A stretch of DNA of 64,000 nt from CAZTAO01 sp964611645 (GTDB lineage: Bacteria > Armatimonadota > UBA5829): the NCBI GenBank assembly GCA_964611645.1, contig CAZTAO010000002.1:1-64000 (forward strand), read 5' to 3'. A program made the translations under genes and the position numbers. Shown piece after piece: positions 8,365 through 16,380 of this stretch (the stretch's first letter is position 1; each line of letters opens with the position of its first letter). Below the pieces are notes generated by a model. The model was not told where the DNA came from and did not search any database. It was given only the letters and a program-made list of their open reading frames with translations.

Positions 8365-9114
8365 ATGGAGGGTCAACACGGGGCCTCTCTGGAACATCCG
8401 ACATGGTTACACTTCCTGGTGGCAAAGCACTGGCTTCCGGACTGGATTCCGGACATGGTTCCGGTCACATGGCTGGTAATCCTCATCTTGTCCCTGATAG
8501 CGATCCTGGGCACCCGCAGACTTAGCGTAAAGAACCCCAGCAGGTTTCAGTCGTTCCTTGAGTTCGTAGTTACCTCACTGGATAACTTCGTGCGCGGGAT
8601 AGTCGGCCACGAGGCTCGGACGCTTACCCCGATCATCGGCTCCATATTCATCTTCATCCTGTCGTTGAACGTGTTCGGATTGGTCCCAATGTTCACCAGC
8701 CCTACTGCCAACATCAACACCACAGTTGCACTGGCCCTGTTCGCGTTTCTGCTTGTGCAGTTCTACGGTCTGAAGAAGAAGGGACTGGGGTATTTCAAGC
8801 ACTTCCTCGGTGAGCCAATCTGGCTTGCCCCGCTGATGCTCCCGATACACATTATCGGCGAACTGGCGAGGCCGCTTTCGCTATCGATCCGCCTCTTCGG
8901 CAACATATTCGGCGAAGACATGGTGATTGTGATCCTGATCAAGATTGTACTGAGCGTTGTAGTTGTGGCTGTGCCGTTCTATCTCTTCATGCCCGCGCAG
9001 TTCGGCATGATGATGTTTGCGATATTCACCAGCTTCGTTCAGGCGCTGGTTTTCTCCATGCTCGTTAGCATATATATAGCCGTGGCTATCGAAAGTCACG
9101 ATGAACACGCGTAA
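8365..9114 (+). CDS. atpB: ATP synthase Fo subunit a
   Basis: The 249-residue protein starts at an ATG with GGGAG 7 nt upstream. The essential stator arginine sits in LSLSIRLFGNIFGED, and the final helices carry QALVFSMLVSIYIAVAIES. Five to six membrane helices form the two half-channels that pass ions to the c-ring. It lies between atpI and atpE in standard order. Confidence 0.97.
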   Translation: MEGQHGASLEHPTWLHFLVAKHWLPDWIPDMVPVTWLVILILSLIAILGTRRLSVKNPSRFQSFLEFVVTSLDNFVRGIVGHEARTLTPIIGSIFIFILSLNVFGLVPMFTSPTANINTTVALALFAFLLVQFYGLKKKGLGYFKHFLGEPIWLAPLMLPIHIIGELARPLSLSIRLFGNIFGEDMVIVILIKIVLSVVVVAVPFYLFMPAQFGMMMFAIFTSFVQALVFSMLVSIYIAVAIESHDEHA

Positions 9115-9134
9115 CAAAAAGGAGAGTTACTAAA

Positions 9135-9404
9135 ATGGCAGTTCTCGTAGCACTGATTATCGCGATAGGATTCGGAGTCCCGATAGCGGTTCTCTCGGGC
9201 GCGATCGGCCAGGGCAAGGCCGCAGCGGCCGCTCTGGAAGGAATTGCGCGACAGCCGGAGGCGGCCGGCAAGATTCAGACAGCAATGATCATCGGTCTGG
9301 CTCTGATCGAGTCACTGGTCATCTATGCGCTTCTGATCTCTCTGATCCTCCTGTTCCTGGGCGTCCCCAGCGCTGAGAAGATCATGGAACTGGTCCGAAA
9401 GTAA
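9135..9404 (+). CDS. atpE: ATP synthase Fo subunit c
   Basis: The 89-residue hairpin protein has two membrane helices linked by the conserved ARQPEA loop (38-43). Glu59 is the ion-binding carboxylate. Gln26 on helix 1 and Ser60 and Tyr64 on helix 2 align with Gln32, Ser66 and Tyr70 of the Na+-binding ring of Ilyobacter tartaricus, while Thr67 is replaced by Leu61. Most H+-type rings lack the Ser, so Na+ coupling is possible but not shown. A strong AAAAGGAGAG site precedes the ATG. Confidence 0.97.
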   Translation: MAVLVALIIAIGFGVPIAVLSGAIGQGKAAAAALEGIARQPEAAGKIQTAMIIGLALIESLVIYALLISLILLFLGVPSAEKIMELVRK

Positions 9405-9410
9405 GACATC

Positions 9411-9908
9411 GTGGATATTCTGAACATAGATCCTAAACTTCTAGCGATCCAGACTGGCGGCTTCATACTGCTGCTCATAGTCCTGAAGCTATTCCTGTTC
9501 AAGCCCATCCTGGGCATACTGGACGCTCGTAAGAAGGAAGTTGCGGACACTTACGATGCGGCTGAGGAAGCTAAGCGGGTTGCGGAGCAGGCTAGGCTGG
9601 ACTACGAGAAGCGGCTGGCTGATGTGGCTGAGGAAATTCGCGCCATAAAGGCAGCGGAGATCAAGGAAGCGCAGCGGATAAAGGATGAGATCGTCACCGA
9701 GTCCCGCGAGCAGGCCGACCAGATCCTCGAAAAAGCCAGGCAAGACATTGGGCGCGAGAAGGATTCGGCGATGCTGGAACTTCGCAAGGCCACTGTTGAG
9801 CTGGCAATCGGCGCGGCAGGCAAGCTCATCAAAGCGAACCTGGACGAGCCAACGCAGCGCCAGCTTGTGTCCCAGGCCATCGATGACCTCGAGCAGGTCA
9901 ACCGATGA
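9411..9908 (+). CDS. atpF: ATP synthase Fo subunit b
   Basis: A GTG at 9411, six bases after atpE, starts a 165-residue protein. One N-terminal membrane helix (GGFILLLIVLKLFLFKPI) is followed by a long charged coiled coil with many Ala, Glu and Arg, the dimeric peripheral stalk. The stop overlaps the atpH start (ATGA). Confidence 0.95.
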   Translation: MDILNIDPKLLAIQTGGFILLLIVLKLFLFKPILGILDARKKEVADTYDAAEEAKRVAEQARLDYEKRLADVAEEIRAIKAAEIKEAQRIKDEIVTESREQADQILEKARQDIGREKDSAMLELRKATVELAIGAAGKLIKANLDEPTQRQLVSQAIDDLEQVNR

Positions 9909-10441
9909 TTGGGCGGAGCGTGGTCAAGCGCTACGCGAAGGCGCTGTTTGACGCCGCATCGCGCGAACAGGCCGTGGACCGCGTCGAGAGCGATCTGGGG
10001 CTGGTATCGTACGTCGTGGAATCAAACCCGGACCTTCGCAGGGCGCTCCACATTCCCCTGATCACCGCCGAGAAGAAGAAGGCGATCCTGCGGGGGGTGT
10101 TCGGCGGCAAGGTTCACCAGATCACGCTGGACTACATGTGCCTGCTGGCGGACAAGCGCCGTGAAGAGGCCCTTGTTCGGACCGAAGCGGTCTACGTGGA
10201 GTTGGCCAACGAGGCGCGCGGGGTAGTTGAGGCGCGGGTGACCACTGCGGTCGAGCTGAGGGAAGATGAAGAGATCAAGCTTGCAGCGAAGCTTTCAGGC
10301 ATCACGGGCAAGCAGGTCCACCTCATCAAGAACATCGACCCGTCGATAATCGGCGGAATAGTGGTCCGAATCCAGGACAAGATAATAGACGGCAGCGTAA
10401 GAGGCCAACTGGCCGCGATGAGAGAGAAGCTACTGGGGTAG
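9905..10441 (+). CDS. atpH: ATP synthase F1 subunit delta
   Basis: The 178-residue protein begins VVKRYAKALFDAA and ends with DPSIIGGIVVRIQDKIIDGSVRGQL, both characteristic of delta/OSCP, which ties the peripheral stalk to the top of F1. The ATG overlaps atpF. A 235-nt gap with a palindromic repeat separates it from atpA. Confidence 0.96.
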   Translation: MIGRSVVKRYAKALFDAASREQAVDRVESDLGLVSYVVESNPDLRRALHIPLITAEKKKAILRGVFGGKVHQITLDYMCLLADKRREEALVRTEAVYVELANEARGVVEARVTTAVELREDEEIKLAAKLSGITGKQVHLIKNIDPSIIGGIVVRIQDKIIDGSVRGQLAAMREKLLG

Positions 10442-10464
10442 TGTGGTCGTTGTAGCGACAAGAA

Positions 10465-10633
10465 TCCGCTAGTCCTGAGTAGCCGCGAGGCGCTGCCCTC
10501 AGCGAAGCGAAGGGAACGAGTGGCGTATCGAAGGACGGCCGATGAGTTGTTGCCCTTCGATACACTCGCCGCCACACAAGCAGGTTGCACAGGCAAGACT
10601 TGCGTGCAGGCGGCGAGCACTCAGGGCAAGCGG
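10465..10633. repeat. Dispersed palindromic repeat, copy B, inside the atp operon
   Basis: It begins CCGCTAGTCCTGAGTAG and ends CACTCAGGGCAAGCGG. The inner arms GTATCGAAGGACG and TGCCCTTCGATAC are the reverse-orientation counterpart of the element at 1795-1899. It is longer than copy A by an insertion of about 60 bases near 10570-10610, itself rich in short inverted repeats. It fills most of the atpH-atpA gap (10442-10676). Confidence 0.75.
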
Positions 10634-10676
10634 CGCAAGTGCGGAAGTGACGTAACTAGGTTAATGGAGAGACACT

Positions 10677-12197
10677 ATGGCGGTCAATATACGACCGGAT
10701 GAAGTATCCAGCATATTGCAGACCCAACTTGGGGCGTTCCGGACTGAGCTGAGCGAAGCCGGCGTGGGCACCGTTCTGCAGGTGGGCGACGGGATCGCCC
10801 GCATCTATGGCCTGGGCGATGCAATGTCCAGCGAATTGGTCGAGTTCCCCAACGGAATCATGGGCATGCTCCTGAACCTGGAAGAGGATAACGTGGGCTG
10901 CGTTATCTTCGGACCGGACACAGGCATCAAAGAGGGTGACCTGGTCAAGCGGACCGGACGCGTTATCGACGTGCCGGTCGGCGATGCGCTGGTGGGCAGG
11001 GTAGTCGACCCCATTGGCCAGCCGCTTGACGGCAAGGGACCTATTGTCACCACCGAGCGCAGGCTTCTTGAGACAAACGCGCCGGGTGTTGTGGACAGGC
11101 AGCCGGTGAAGGAATCTCTTGCGACCGGCATCAAGTCCATCGACTCGATGATCCCCATTGGTCGAGGCCAAAGAGAGCTTATCATCGGCGACCGCCAGAC
11201 GGGCAAGACCGCAATCGCGATAGATACCATCCTGAACCAGAAGGGCAAGGATGTATACTGCATATACGTTGCCATCGGCCAGAAGATGTCGACCGTTGCG
11301 GCGATAGTGAATGTGCTGGAGCAGCGGGGAGCGATGGAGTATACAACCGTGGTTGTGGCTTCCGCCAGCGACCCTGCCCCGATGCAATATATAGCGCCTT
11401 ACGCGGGCTGCACCATTGGGGAGTACTATCGCGACAGCAAACGGCACGCGCTGCTGGTTTACGATGACCTCAGCAAACACGCCCAGGCCTACAGACAGAT
11501 ATCTCTGCTCCTGAGAAGGCCACCGGGACGCGAGGCATACCCCGGCGACATTTTCTACCTGCACTCAAGACTGCTCGAAAGAGCCGCCAAGCTCAGCGAA
11601 GAGTTGGGTGGAGGGTCTTTGACTGCTCTTCCGATCATCGAGACACAGGCGGGAGACATATCAGCATATATCCCGACCAACGTTATCTCGATCACAGACG
11701 GCCAGATATACCTGGAGCCGGACCTGTTCTATGCCGGTATCCGGCCTGCCATCAACATTGGGACCTCGGTCTCGCGCGTTGGTTCCAGCGCCCAGAAGAA
11801 GGCGATGAAGAAGGTCACCGGTCAGCTCAGGCTGGACCTTTCCAGGTATTGGGAACTTCAGGCATTTGCCCAGTTCTCCAGCGATTTGGACAAGAACACC
11901 CTGGCGCAGTTGTCCAGGGGCGAGAGGGTTGTGGAGCTTCTGAAGCAGCCGCAATACTCTCCGCTGAACCTGTTCGATGAGGCAGTGGTCATATTCGCGG
12001 GCACAAACGGCTACACCGATGACCTGCCCAAGAACGTGCTAGCCAGGTTCGAAAAAGACCTGATAGCGTATATGAATGAGAAATATCCCGACCTCGCGCA
12101 CACAGTAGAAAAGACCGGCGAGCTTGACGACAACTCCATGGCATCCTTGAAGAAGGGCGTGGAGGAGTTCAAGGCGGGGTTCAAGGTAGAAGGCTAG
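10677..12197 (+). CDS. atpA: ATP synthase F1 subunit alpha
   Basis: The 506-residue protein starts MAVNIRPDEVSSIL. The P-loop GDRQTGKTAIA (about 170-180) is intact, as are YDDLSKHAQAYRQISLLLRR and the arginine-finger region RPAINIGTSVSRVGS. It forms the non-catalytic part of the alpha3beta3 head. The ATG is preceded by AATGGAGAG. It is separated from atpH by the repeat element but followed closely by atpG, so continued transcription through the repeat is assumed. Confidence 0.98.
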   Translation: MAVNIRPDEVSSILQTQLGAFRTELSEAGVGTVLQVGDGIARIYGLGDAMSSELVEFPNGIMGMLLNLEEDNVGCVIFGPDTGIKEGDLVKRTGRVIDVPVGDALVGRVVDPIGQPLDGKGPIVTTERRLLETNAPGVVDRQPVKESLATGIKSIDSMIPIGRGQRELIIGDRQTGKTAIAIDTILNQKGKDVYCIYVAIGQKMSTVAAIVNVLEQRGAMEYTTVVVASASDPAPMQYIAPYAGCTIGEYYRDSKRHALLVYDDLSKHAQAYRQISLLLRRPPGREAYPGDIFYLHSRLLERAAKLSEELGGGSLTALPIIETQAGDISAYIPTNVISITDGQIYLEPDLFYAGIRPAINIGTSVSRVGSSAQKKAMKKVTGQLRLDLSRYWELQAFAQFSSDLDKNTLAQLSRGERVVELLKQPQYSPLNLFDEAVVIFAGTNGYTDDLPKNVLARFEKDLIAYMNEKYPDLAHTVEKTGELDDNSMASLKKGVEEFKAGFKVEG

Positions 12198-12260
12198 GAA
12201 CGGCATGGGACATATGGGACCTATGGGACACGTGCCGCGTTTCACTGATAGAGAGCAGTA

Positions 12261-13115
12261 ATGGCTAACGCAAAAGATATACGGCGGCGTATCCGCACAG
12301 TCAATAATATCGAGAAGATAACCGCGGCGATGAAGATGGTTGCGGCGGCCCGTCTTCGCAAAGCTCAGGAACTGGCTGAGTCCGCGCGGCCGTACGCCAC
12401 CAAGATGCGCGAAGTTATGTCCAGCCTGGCCGCCAACTCCGGCGACATCACCCACCCTCTGCTGGAGGTCCGCGAACCAAACAAAGTGGGCTATCTGGTG
12501 GTCGGAGGCGAGCGGGGGTTGGCGGGAAGCTACAACGTCAACCTGGCTAGCGCGGCCCTCAAGGCTATGGACAATAAGCCGACTGAGAGCGTTGACCTTG
12601 TGGTGGTCGGCAAGAAGGCCATCCAGTTTTTCAGCAAGCAGCCGTACAGGATTCTGGACATAATGGAAGCTCCTTCCAGCGGCATTAGTTTTCCGGATGT
12701 CGCAAGGATAACCGGCCTGCTGGCGGGGATGTTTGAACACGAGGAGCTTGACGAGGTCAACCTCGTCTACAGCCGGTTTGTCAGCCCGATGGTCCAGCAG
12801 CCGGTGGTTGTGAGACTGCTGCCCATGGAGACAGTTGAGAGCGACGCTGCTCTTCAGAGCGAGTTCATATTCGAGCCGGACGCTGCCCATCTGCTTGGCA
12901 AGCTGCTGCCCAGGTACCTGGAGACCCTGGTCTACCAGGCGCTGGTTGAGGCACAGGCCAGTGAGCAGGGCGCGAGGATGACCGCGATGTCCGCCGCGAG
13001 CAAGAACGCCGGCGAGATGATAGACAGCCTGACCATGGCATACAACAAAGCCCGCCAGGCAGGCATTACCAGTGAGATTCTGGAGATAGTGAGCGGCGCG
13101 GAAGCGCTCAGGTAG
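12261..13115 (+). CDS. atpG: ATP synthase F1 subunit gamma
   Basis: The 284-residue central-stalk subunit carries the N-terminal DIRRRIRTVNNIEKITAAMK and C-terminal EMIDSLTMAYNKARQAGITS segments that form the rotating coiled coil. GERGLAGSYNVN is the usual start of the Rossmann-like part. The start is the ATG at 12261, after GAGAGCAG. Confidence 0.97.
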   Translation: MANAKDIRRRIRTVNNIEKITAAMKMVAAARLRKAQELAESARPYATKMREVMSSLAANSGDITHPLLEVREPNKVGYLVVGGERGLAGSYNVNLASAALKAMDNKPTESVDLVVVGKKAIQFFSKQPYRILDIMEAPSSGISFPDVARITGLLAGMFEHEELDEVNLVYSRFVSPMVQQPVVVRLLPMETVESDAALQSEFIFEPDAAHLLGKLLPRYLETLVYQALVEAQASEQGARMTAMSAASKNAGEMIDSLTMAYNKARQAGITSEILEIVSGAEALR

Positions 13116-13166
13116 GCGAGGAGTCAGGAACTGGGAACCAGGGAGTAAGGAACGAGGTTTGCTCTG

Positions 13167-13679
13167 ATGGAATACCGTACCGACGTTCTCTTTCGTGAAG
13201 AACAGGGGTTTGGGCCCTGGGTAAGAGGCTTGTTGTTTCTGAGCCTCGTCGGCACCGTGGCTGCGCTGGTATTCGCTGGTCGGATGCTATACAGCGGGCC
13301 CGGGGGCAAGCAGATTATCACCGTTTTTCTCGCGGTCGCGGCGGTGGTGGCGCTCACTGAGCTTGCCACATTCTGGGTGATCGCGATGGGGCGAATGGTG
13401 ACAGAGTTGCACTCCGATGGCATCTTTGTGCAGGCCTACCCTATTACCAAGCTCAGAAGACGCATTGGCTACGAAGAAGTGAAGAGCTGCCAGGCGCGGA
13501 AGTACAACCCCCTCGGCGAATACGGCGGATGGGGGATCCGGTCTGGCCCGAACGGCAAAGCGTATAATACGCGAGGCGACCAGGGAGTGCAGATAGAGAT
13601 GCATTCCGGCGAGAAGCTCCTGATTGGTTCGCAGAGAGCCCAAGAACTCGCCGCGGCAATCCAGACGAGAATCAGGTGA
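13167..13679 (+). CDS. Two-helix membrane protein with PH-like domain, inside the atp operon
   Basis: The 170-residue protein has two N-terminal membrane helices (about 20-40 and 48-70), then a beta-rich domain of about 95 residues (MVTELHSDGIFVQAYPI, YGGWGIRSGPNGKAYNTRG, VQIEMHSGEKLLIGSQ). The pattern resembles bacterial PH-like membrane domains such as uncharacterised DUF6141-type proteins, from memory rather than a search. It sits 51 nt after atpG and 29 nt before atpD on the same strand, where most bacteria have no gene. An ATP synthase-related role is only inferred from position. Confidence 0.7.
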   Translation: MEYRTDVLFREEQGFGPWVRGLLFLSLVGTVAALVFAGRMLYSGPGGKQIITVFLAVAAVVALTELATFWVIAMGRMVTELHSDGIFVQAYPITKLRRRIGYEEVKSCQARKYNPLGEYGGWGIRSGPNGKAYNTRGDQGVQIEMHSGEKLLIGSQRAQELAAAIQTRIR

Positions 13680-13708
13680 GAACCGCTGCTTGAATCGGAG
13701 GTCATTTG

Positions 13709-15109
13709 TTGGCACAAGGTAAGGTTGTTCAGGTTATAGGACCGGTTGTGGACTTGCAGTTCCCGGCGGAGGCGCTGCCTGCAATCCTCAACGCGGTGCA
13801 GATACCCGAGGTAAGAGGCGCCACGCTGACTGTGGAAGTCGCCATGATGCTCGGGAACGATACTGTTCGCTGCATATCCATGCAGTCGACCGACGGCTTA
13901 GTGCGTGGTATGAAAGCGATCGATACCGGCGGGCCGATCACGGTGCCCGTTGGCCGTGGGACTCTGGGCAGAGTGTTCAACCTGCTCGGGGAGACCATAG
14001 ACAAGAAAGGCCCGACTGTCCAGATGGACAGGCTGCCGATCCATCGGGAGCCTCCGACTTTCGCTGAGCAGACTCCGGCGGTCGAGATGTTTGAGACCGG
14101 CCTGAAGGTTGTCGACCTCATCTGCCCCTACGCCAAGGGTGGCAAGATCGGACTCTTCGGAGGAGCCGGGGTAGGCAAGACAGTCCTCATCACCGAGTTG
14201 ATCCGCAACGTCGCCACGGAGCACGGTGGATTCTCGGTGTTTGCGGGAGTCGGAGAGCGGACCAGGGAAGGCAACGACCTCTGGCTGGAGATGCAGGAAA
14301 GCGGCGTCATCGACAAGACCACCATGGTCTTCGGCCAGATGAACGAGCCGCCCGGAGCGAGGCTGCGGGTTGCCTTGAGCGCCCTGACAATGGCGGAGTA
14401 CTTCCGCGATGTCGAAGGTCAGGACGTTCTGCTGTTCGTGGATAACATATTCCGATTTGTCCAGGGTGGCTCGGAAGTGTCGGCGCTGTTGGGAAGAATG
14501 CCCAGCGCGGTTGGTTACCAGCCGACTTTGGGCACGGAAATGGGCGCGTTGCAGGAGAGGATCACCTCTACAACCAAGGGATCTGTTACGTCTATCCAGG
14601 CGATCTACGTGCCTGCGGACGACCCGACAGACCCCGCTCCCGCCACAACATTCAGCTTCCTGGATGCGACCACCTATCTGGAAAGGCGCATATTTGTCCG
14701 AGGCATCTTCCCGGCGGTCGACCCGCTGGCGTCCTCTTCCAGAATACTTGACGTGAACACTGTCGGCCAGCAGCACTACGATACCGCGCGCGCCGTTCAG
14801 CAGATACTCCAGAGATACCGCGAGCTTCAGGATATCATCGCGATCCTCGGCGTTGACGAGCTTTCCGACGAGGACAAGCTCACAGTCACCCGGGCTAGGA
14901 AGATAGAGAACTTCCTCTCCCAGCCGATGTTCGTGGCCGAGGTTTTCACGGGTCTTCCCGGCAAGTACGTCAGCCGCGAAGACACCGTCCGCAGCTTCGG
15001 CGAGATACTCGAAGGCAAATGGGACCACCTCCCCGAGCAAGCATTCTACATGGTAGGCGCGATAGAAGAAGTAGTAGAGAAAGCGAAGAGCATGGGGGTG
15101 GAGGTCTAG
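13709..15109 (+). CDS. atpD: ATP synthase F1 subunit beta
   Basis: The catalytic subunit of about 466 residues has the P-loop GGAGVGKTVLI, the GERTREGNDLW catalytic Glu/Arg segment and DNIFRFVQGGSEVSALLGR. Two TTG codons (13706 and 13709) are possible starts; the second has better spacing from GGAGG (13697-13701). The next atp gene, atpC, is displaced by an AbrB-PIN cassette. Confidence 0.97.
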   Translation: MAQGKVVQVIGPVVDLQFPAEALPAILNAVQIPEVRGATLTVEVAMMLGNDTVRCISMQSTDGLVRGMKAIDTGGPITVPVGRGTLGRVFNLLGETIDKKGPTVQMDRLPIHREPPTFAEQTPAVEMFETGLKVVDLICPYAKGGKIGLFGGAGVGKTVLITELIRNVATEHGGFSVFAGVGERTREGNDLWLEMQESGVIDKTTMVFGQMNEPPGARLRVALSALTMAEYFRDVEGQDVLLFVDNIFRFVQGGSEVSALLGRMPSAVGYQPTLGTEMGALQERITSTTKGSVTSIQAIYVPADDPTDPAPATTFSFLDATTYLERRIFVRGIFPAVDPLASSSRILDVNTVGQQHYDTARAVQQILQRYRELQDIIAILGVDELSDEDKLTVTRARKIENFLSQPMFVAEVFTGLPGKYVSREDTVRSFGEILEGKWDHLPEQAFYMVGAIEEVVEKAKSMGVEV

Positions 15110-15179
15110 CTGTGTCGGCCAATGGCCTATAGCCAATGGCTGATTGCAGAGAAACACTGTTCGCTTGGCTGTGTTTTGG

Positions 15180-15188
15180 TGGTATAAT
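15180..15188 (+). promoter_or_regulatory. Extended -10 promoter of the AbrB-PIN cassette
   Basis: TGG immediately precedes a perfect TATAAT (15183-15188), an extended -10 element that compensates for the lack of a clear -35. It lies 71 nt after atpD and 35 nt before the antitoxin start, so the cassette, and possibly atpC beyond it, has its own promoter. Confidence 0.55.
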
Positions 15189-15189
15189 G

Positions 15190-15212
15190 AAAGGTAAGAA
15201 AGTCTTACTTTT
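15190..15212. promoter_or_regulatory. Inverted repeat, candidate AbrB-antitoxin operator
   Basis: AAAGGTAAG (15190-15198) and CTTACTTTT (15204-15212) form an inverted repeat with one mismatch and a 5-bp centre. It starts 2 bp after the -10 box and ends 11 bp before the antitoxin ATG, the usual place for autorepression by an AbrB-fold dimer. Binding is inferred. Confidence 0.5.
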
Positions 15213-15223
15213 CGAGGAATGCG

Positions 15224-15487
15224 ATGAATACTGCAAAAATGATAAGGGTATCGTCCAAGGGGCAGATTGTCCTGCCGAAGAAGGTCCGGGAGAAGATGCT
15301 CGTGCGTCCCGGCGATTACCTGATGGTCGAAGAGCTTTCTGATGGCGGAGTAAATATACGGAAGCGGCCTCAAACTTGGCTGGAGATGCTGACGAAAGAA
15401 CTCCGAGATGAGGTCGAGGCGAGCGGCTTTACCGAGAAGGACCTTGAAGAAGCTATAAAAGAGGTTCGCAGGAAGTATCCGGCTTGA
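15224..15487 (+). CDS. AbrB/SpoVT-type antitoxin
   Basis: The 87-residue protein has an N-terminal swapped-hairpin DNA-binding domain, VSSKGQIVLPKKVREKM followed by VRPGDYLMVEE (about 7-40), the hallmark of AbrB/MazE-family antitoxins. The C-terminal half is charged and helical (WLEMLTKELRDEVEASG), the usual toxin-wrapping part. The ATG at 15224 has GAGGA upstream. It precedes a PIN nuclease gene by 5 nt. It likely represses its own promoter through the inverted repeat at 15190-15212. It sits within the ATP synthase operon, between atpD and atpC. Confidence 0.85.
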   Translation: MNTAKMIRVSSKGQIVLPKKVREKMLVRPGDYLMVEELSDGGVNIRKRPQTWLEMLTKELRDEVEASGFTEKDLEEAIKEVRRKYPA

Positions 15488-15492
15488 GGGCT

Positions 15493-15915
15493 ATGGAGCG
15501 GGTCTTCGTTGACACGAATACCCTCGTCTCCGGACTCCTTTGGGGAAAGGGCAACGAAGCGGCCCTCCTGGAACACGCCCTGGCCGGGGGCGTGAGGTTG
15601 CTGATATCGCCGAGGGTGCTTTTCGAGGCACGGAACGTCTTCGCCGACAAGTTCGCCCACAGAATGCGGGTCTTGGAGGACTTTGTTTCACATGGCGACT
15701 ATGAGTTGCTGCGAGAACCGACAGAGTCTGCGGTTGAAGTGGCCAGAGGCATCATTCGCCACGCCGACGACGCGATCATACTGGCCAGCGCATTGATCGC
15801 CAGACCTGACTATGTGATATCGGGTAACAAGCATTTCCATACTGACGCGGTCAGGGCGGCGGTCCCCGTTATCCGGTGTGCAGAGTTTTTGGAGAAGCTC
15901 CAGACTGAAGAGTAG
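15493..15915 (+). CDS. PIN-domain toxin (VapC-like endoribonuclease)
   Basis: The 140-residue protein begins MERVFVDTNTLVSGLLWG, with the first catalytic Asp at residue 7. An acidic Glu follows in SPRVLFEARN, and HADDAIILASA supplies the later Asp pair, so the Mg2+ site appears intact. The family is the PIN_3-type 'putative toxin of a toxin-antitoxin system'. Known relatives cleave RNA. A TTG at 15484, overlapping the antitoxin stop, would add three residues. Its stop is 2 nt before atpC, so atpC translation may be coupled to toxin translation. Confidence 0.82.
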   Translation: MERVFVDTNTLVSGLLWGKGNEAALLEHALAGGVRLLISPRVLFEARNVFADKFAHRMRVLEDFVSHGDYELLREPTESAVEVARGIIRHADDAIILASALIARPDYVISGNKHFHTDAVRAAVPVIRCAEFLEKLQTEE

Positions 15916-15917
15916 AC

Positions 15918-16340
15918 ATGTCTGACAAAACATTCAAACTTGAGATTGTGACCCCGGAGCGCGTTGTGCTTTCTTTGGACGACGTGGTTTCGGTTGTGCT
16001 GCCTGGTGCGGAGGGGTCGTTCGGGGTGCTGGCAAACCATGCCCCACTTATGGCTGAGCTTGAAGCTGGGGAGCTGGATCTGACCAGAGCCGACGGAACC
16101 ACTGACGCCGCGGCGGTTTTCGGTGGGTTTGTGGAAGTGATGAATAACAAGGTCACGGTGCTCGCACCTGCCAGCGAACTCTGCGAAGAGATTGACCGGG
16201 AGCGGGCTGCGCAGGCTGTCGAACGCGCGAAAGAGCGGCTGGCGAACCGCAGCCATGAAGTCGACTTTGACCGCGCGAGCATCGCCCTGCGCAAAGCCTT
16301 GCTCAGGCTGCGGGTGTCCGAGAGGGCAGCTCGTCAATAG
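15918..16340 (+). CDS. atpC: ATP synthase F1 subunit epsilon
   Basis: The 140-residue protein opens with FKLEIVTPERVVLS and has GAEGSFGVLANHAPLMAEL, the epsilon beta-sandwich. The C-terminal helical hairpin (ERAAQAVERAKERLAN) regulates F1 in known systems. It is separated from atpD by 808 nt holding the AbrB-PIN pair and starts 2 nt after the PIN stop, with no binding site of its own except within the toxin's end. Confidence 0.95.
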   Translation: MSDKTFKLEIVTPERVVLSLDDVVSVVLPGAEGSFGVLANHAPLMAELEAGELDLTRADGTTDAAAVFGGFVEVMNNKVTVLAPASELCEEIDRERAAQAVERAKERLANRSHEVDFDRASIALRKALLRLRVSERAARQ

Positions 16341-16380
16341 CCGGAGCCGCACAATGCGGCTGCCGAGAGAGGAAACCGCG

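Noticed and set aside
13898..15373. Long open frame (about 490 codons) on the strand opposite atpD
   Set aside because: It is antisense to a fully conserved atpD, has no family motif or binding site, and reflects GC-rich codon bias.
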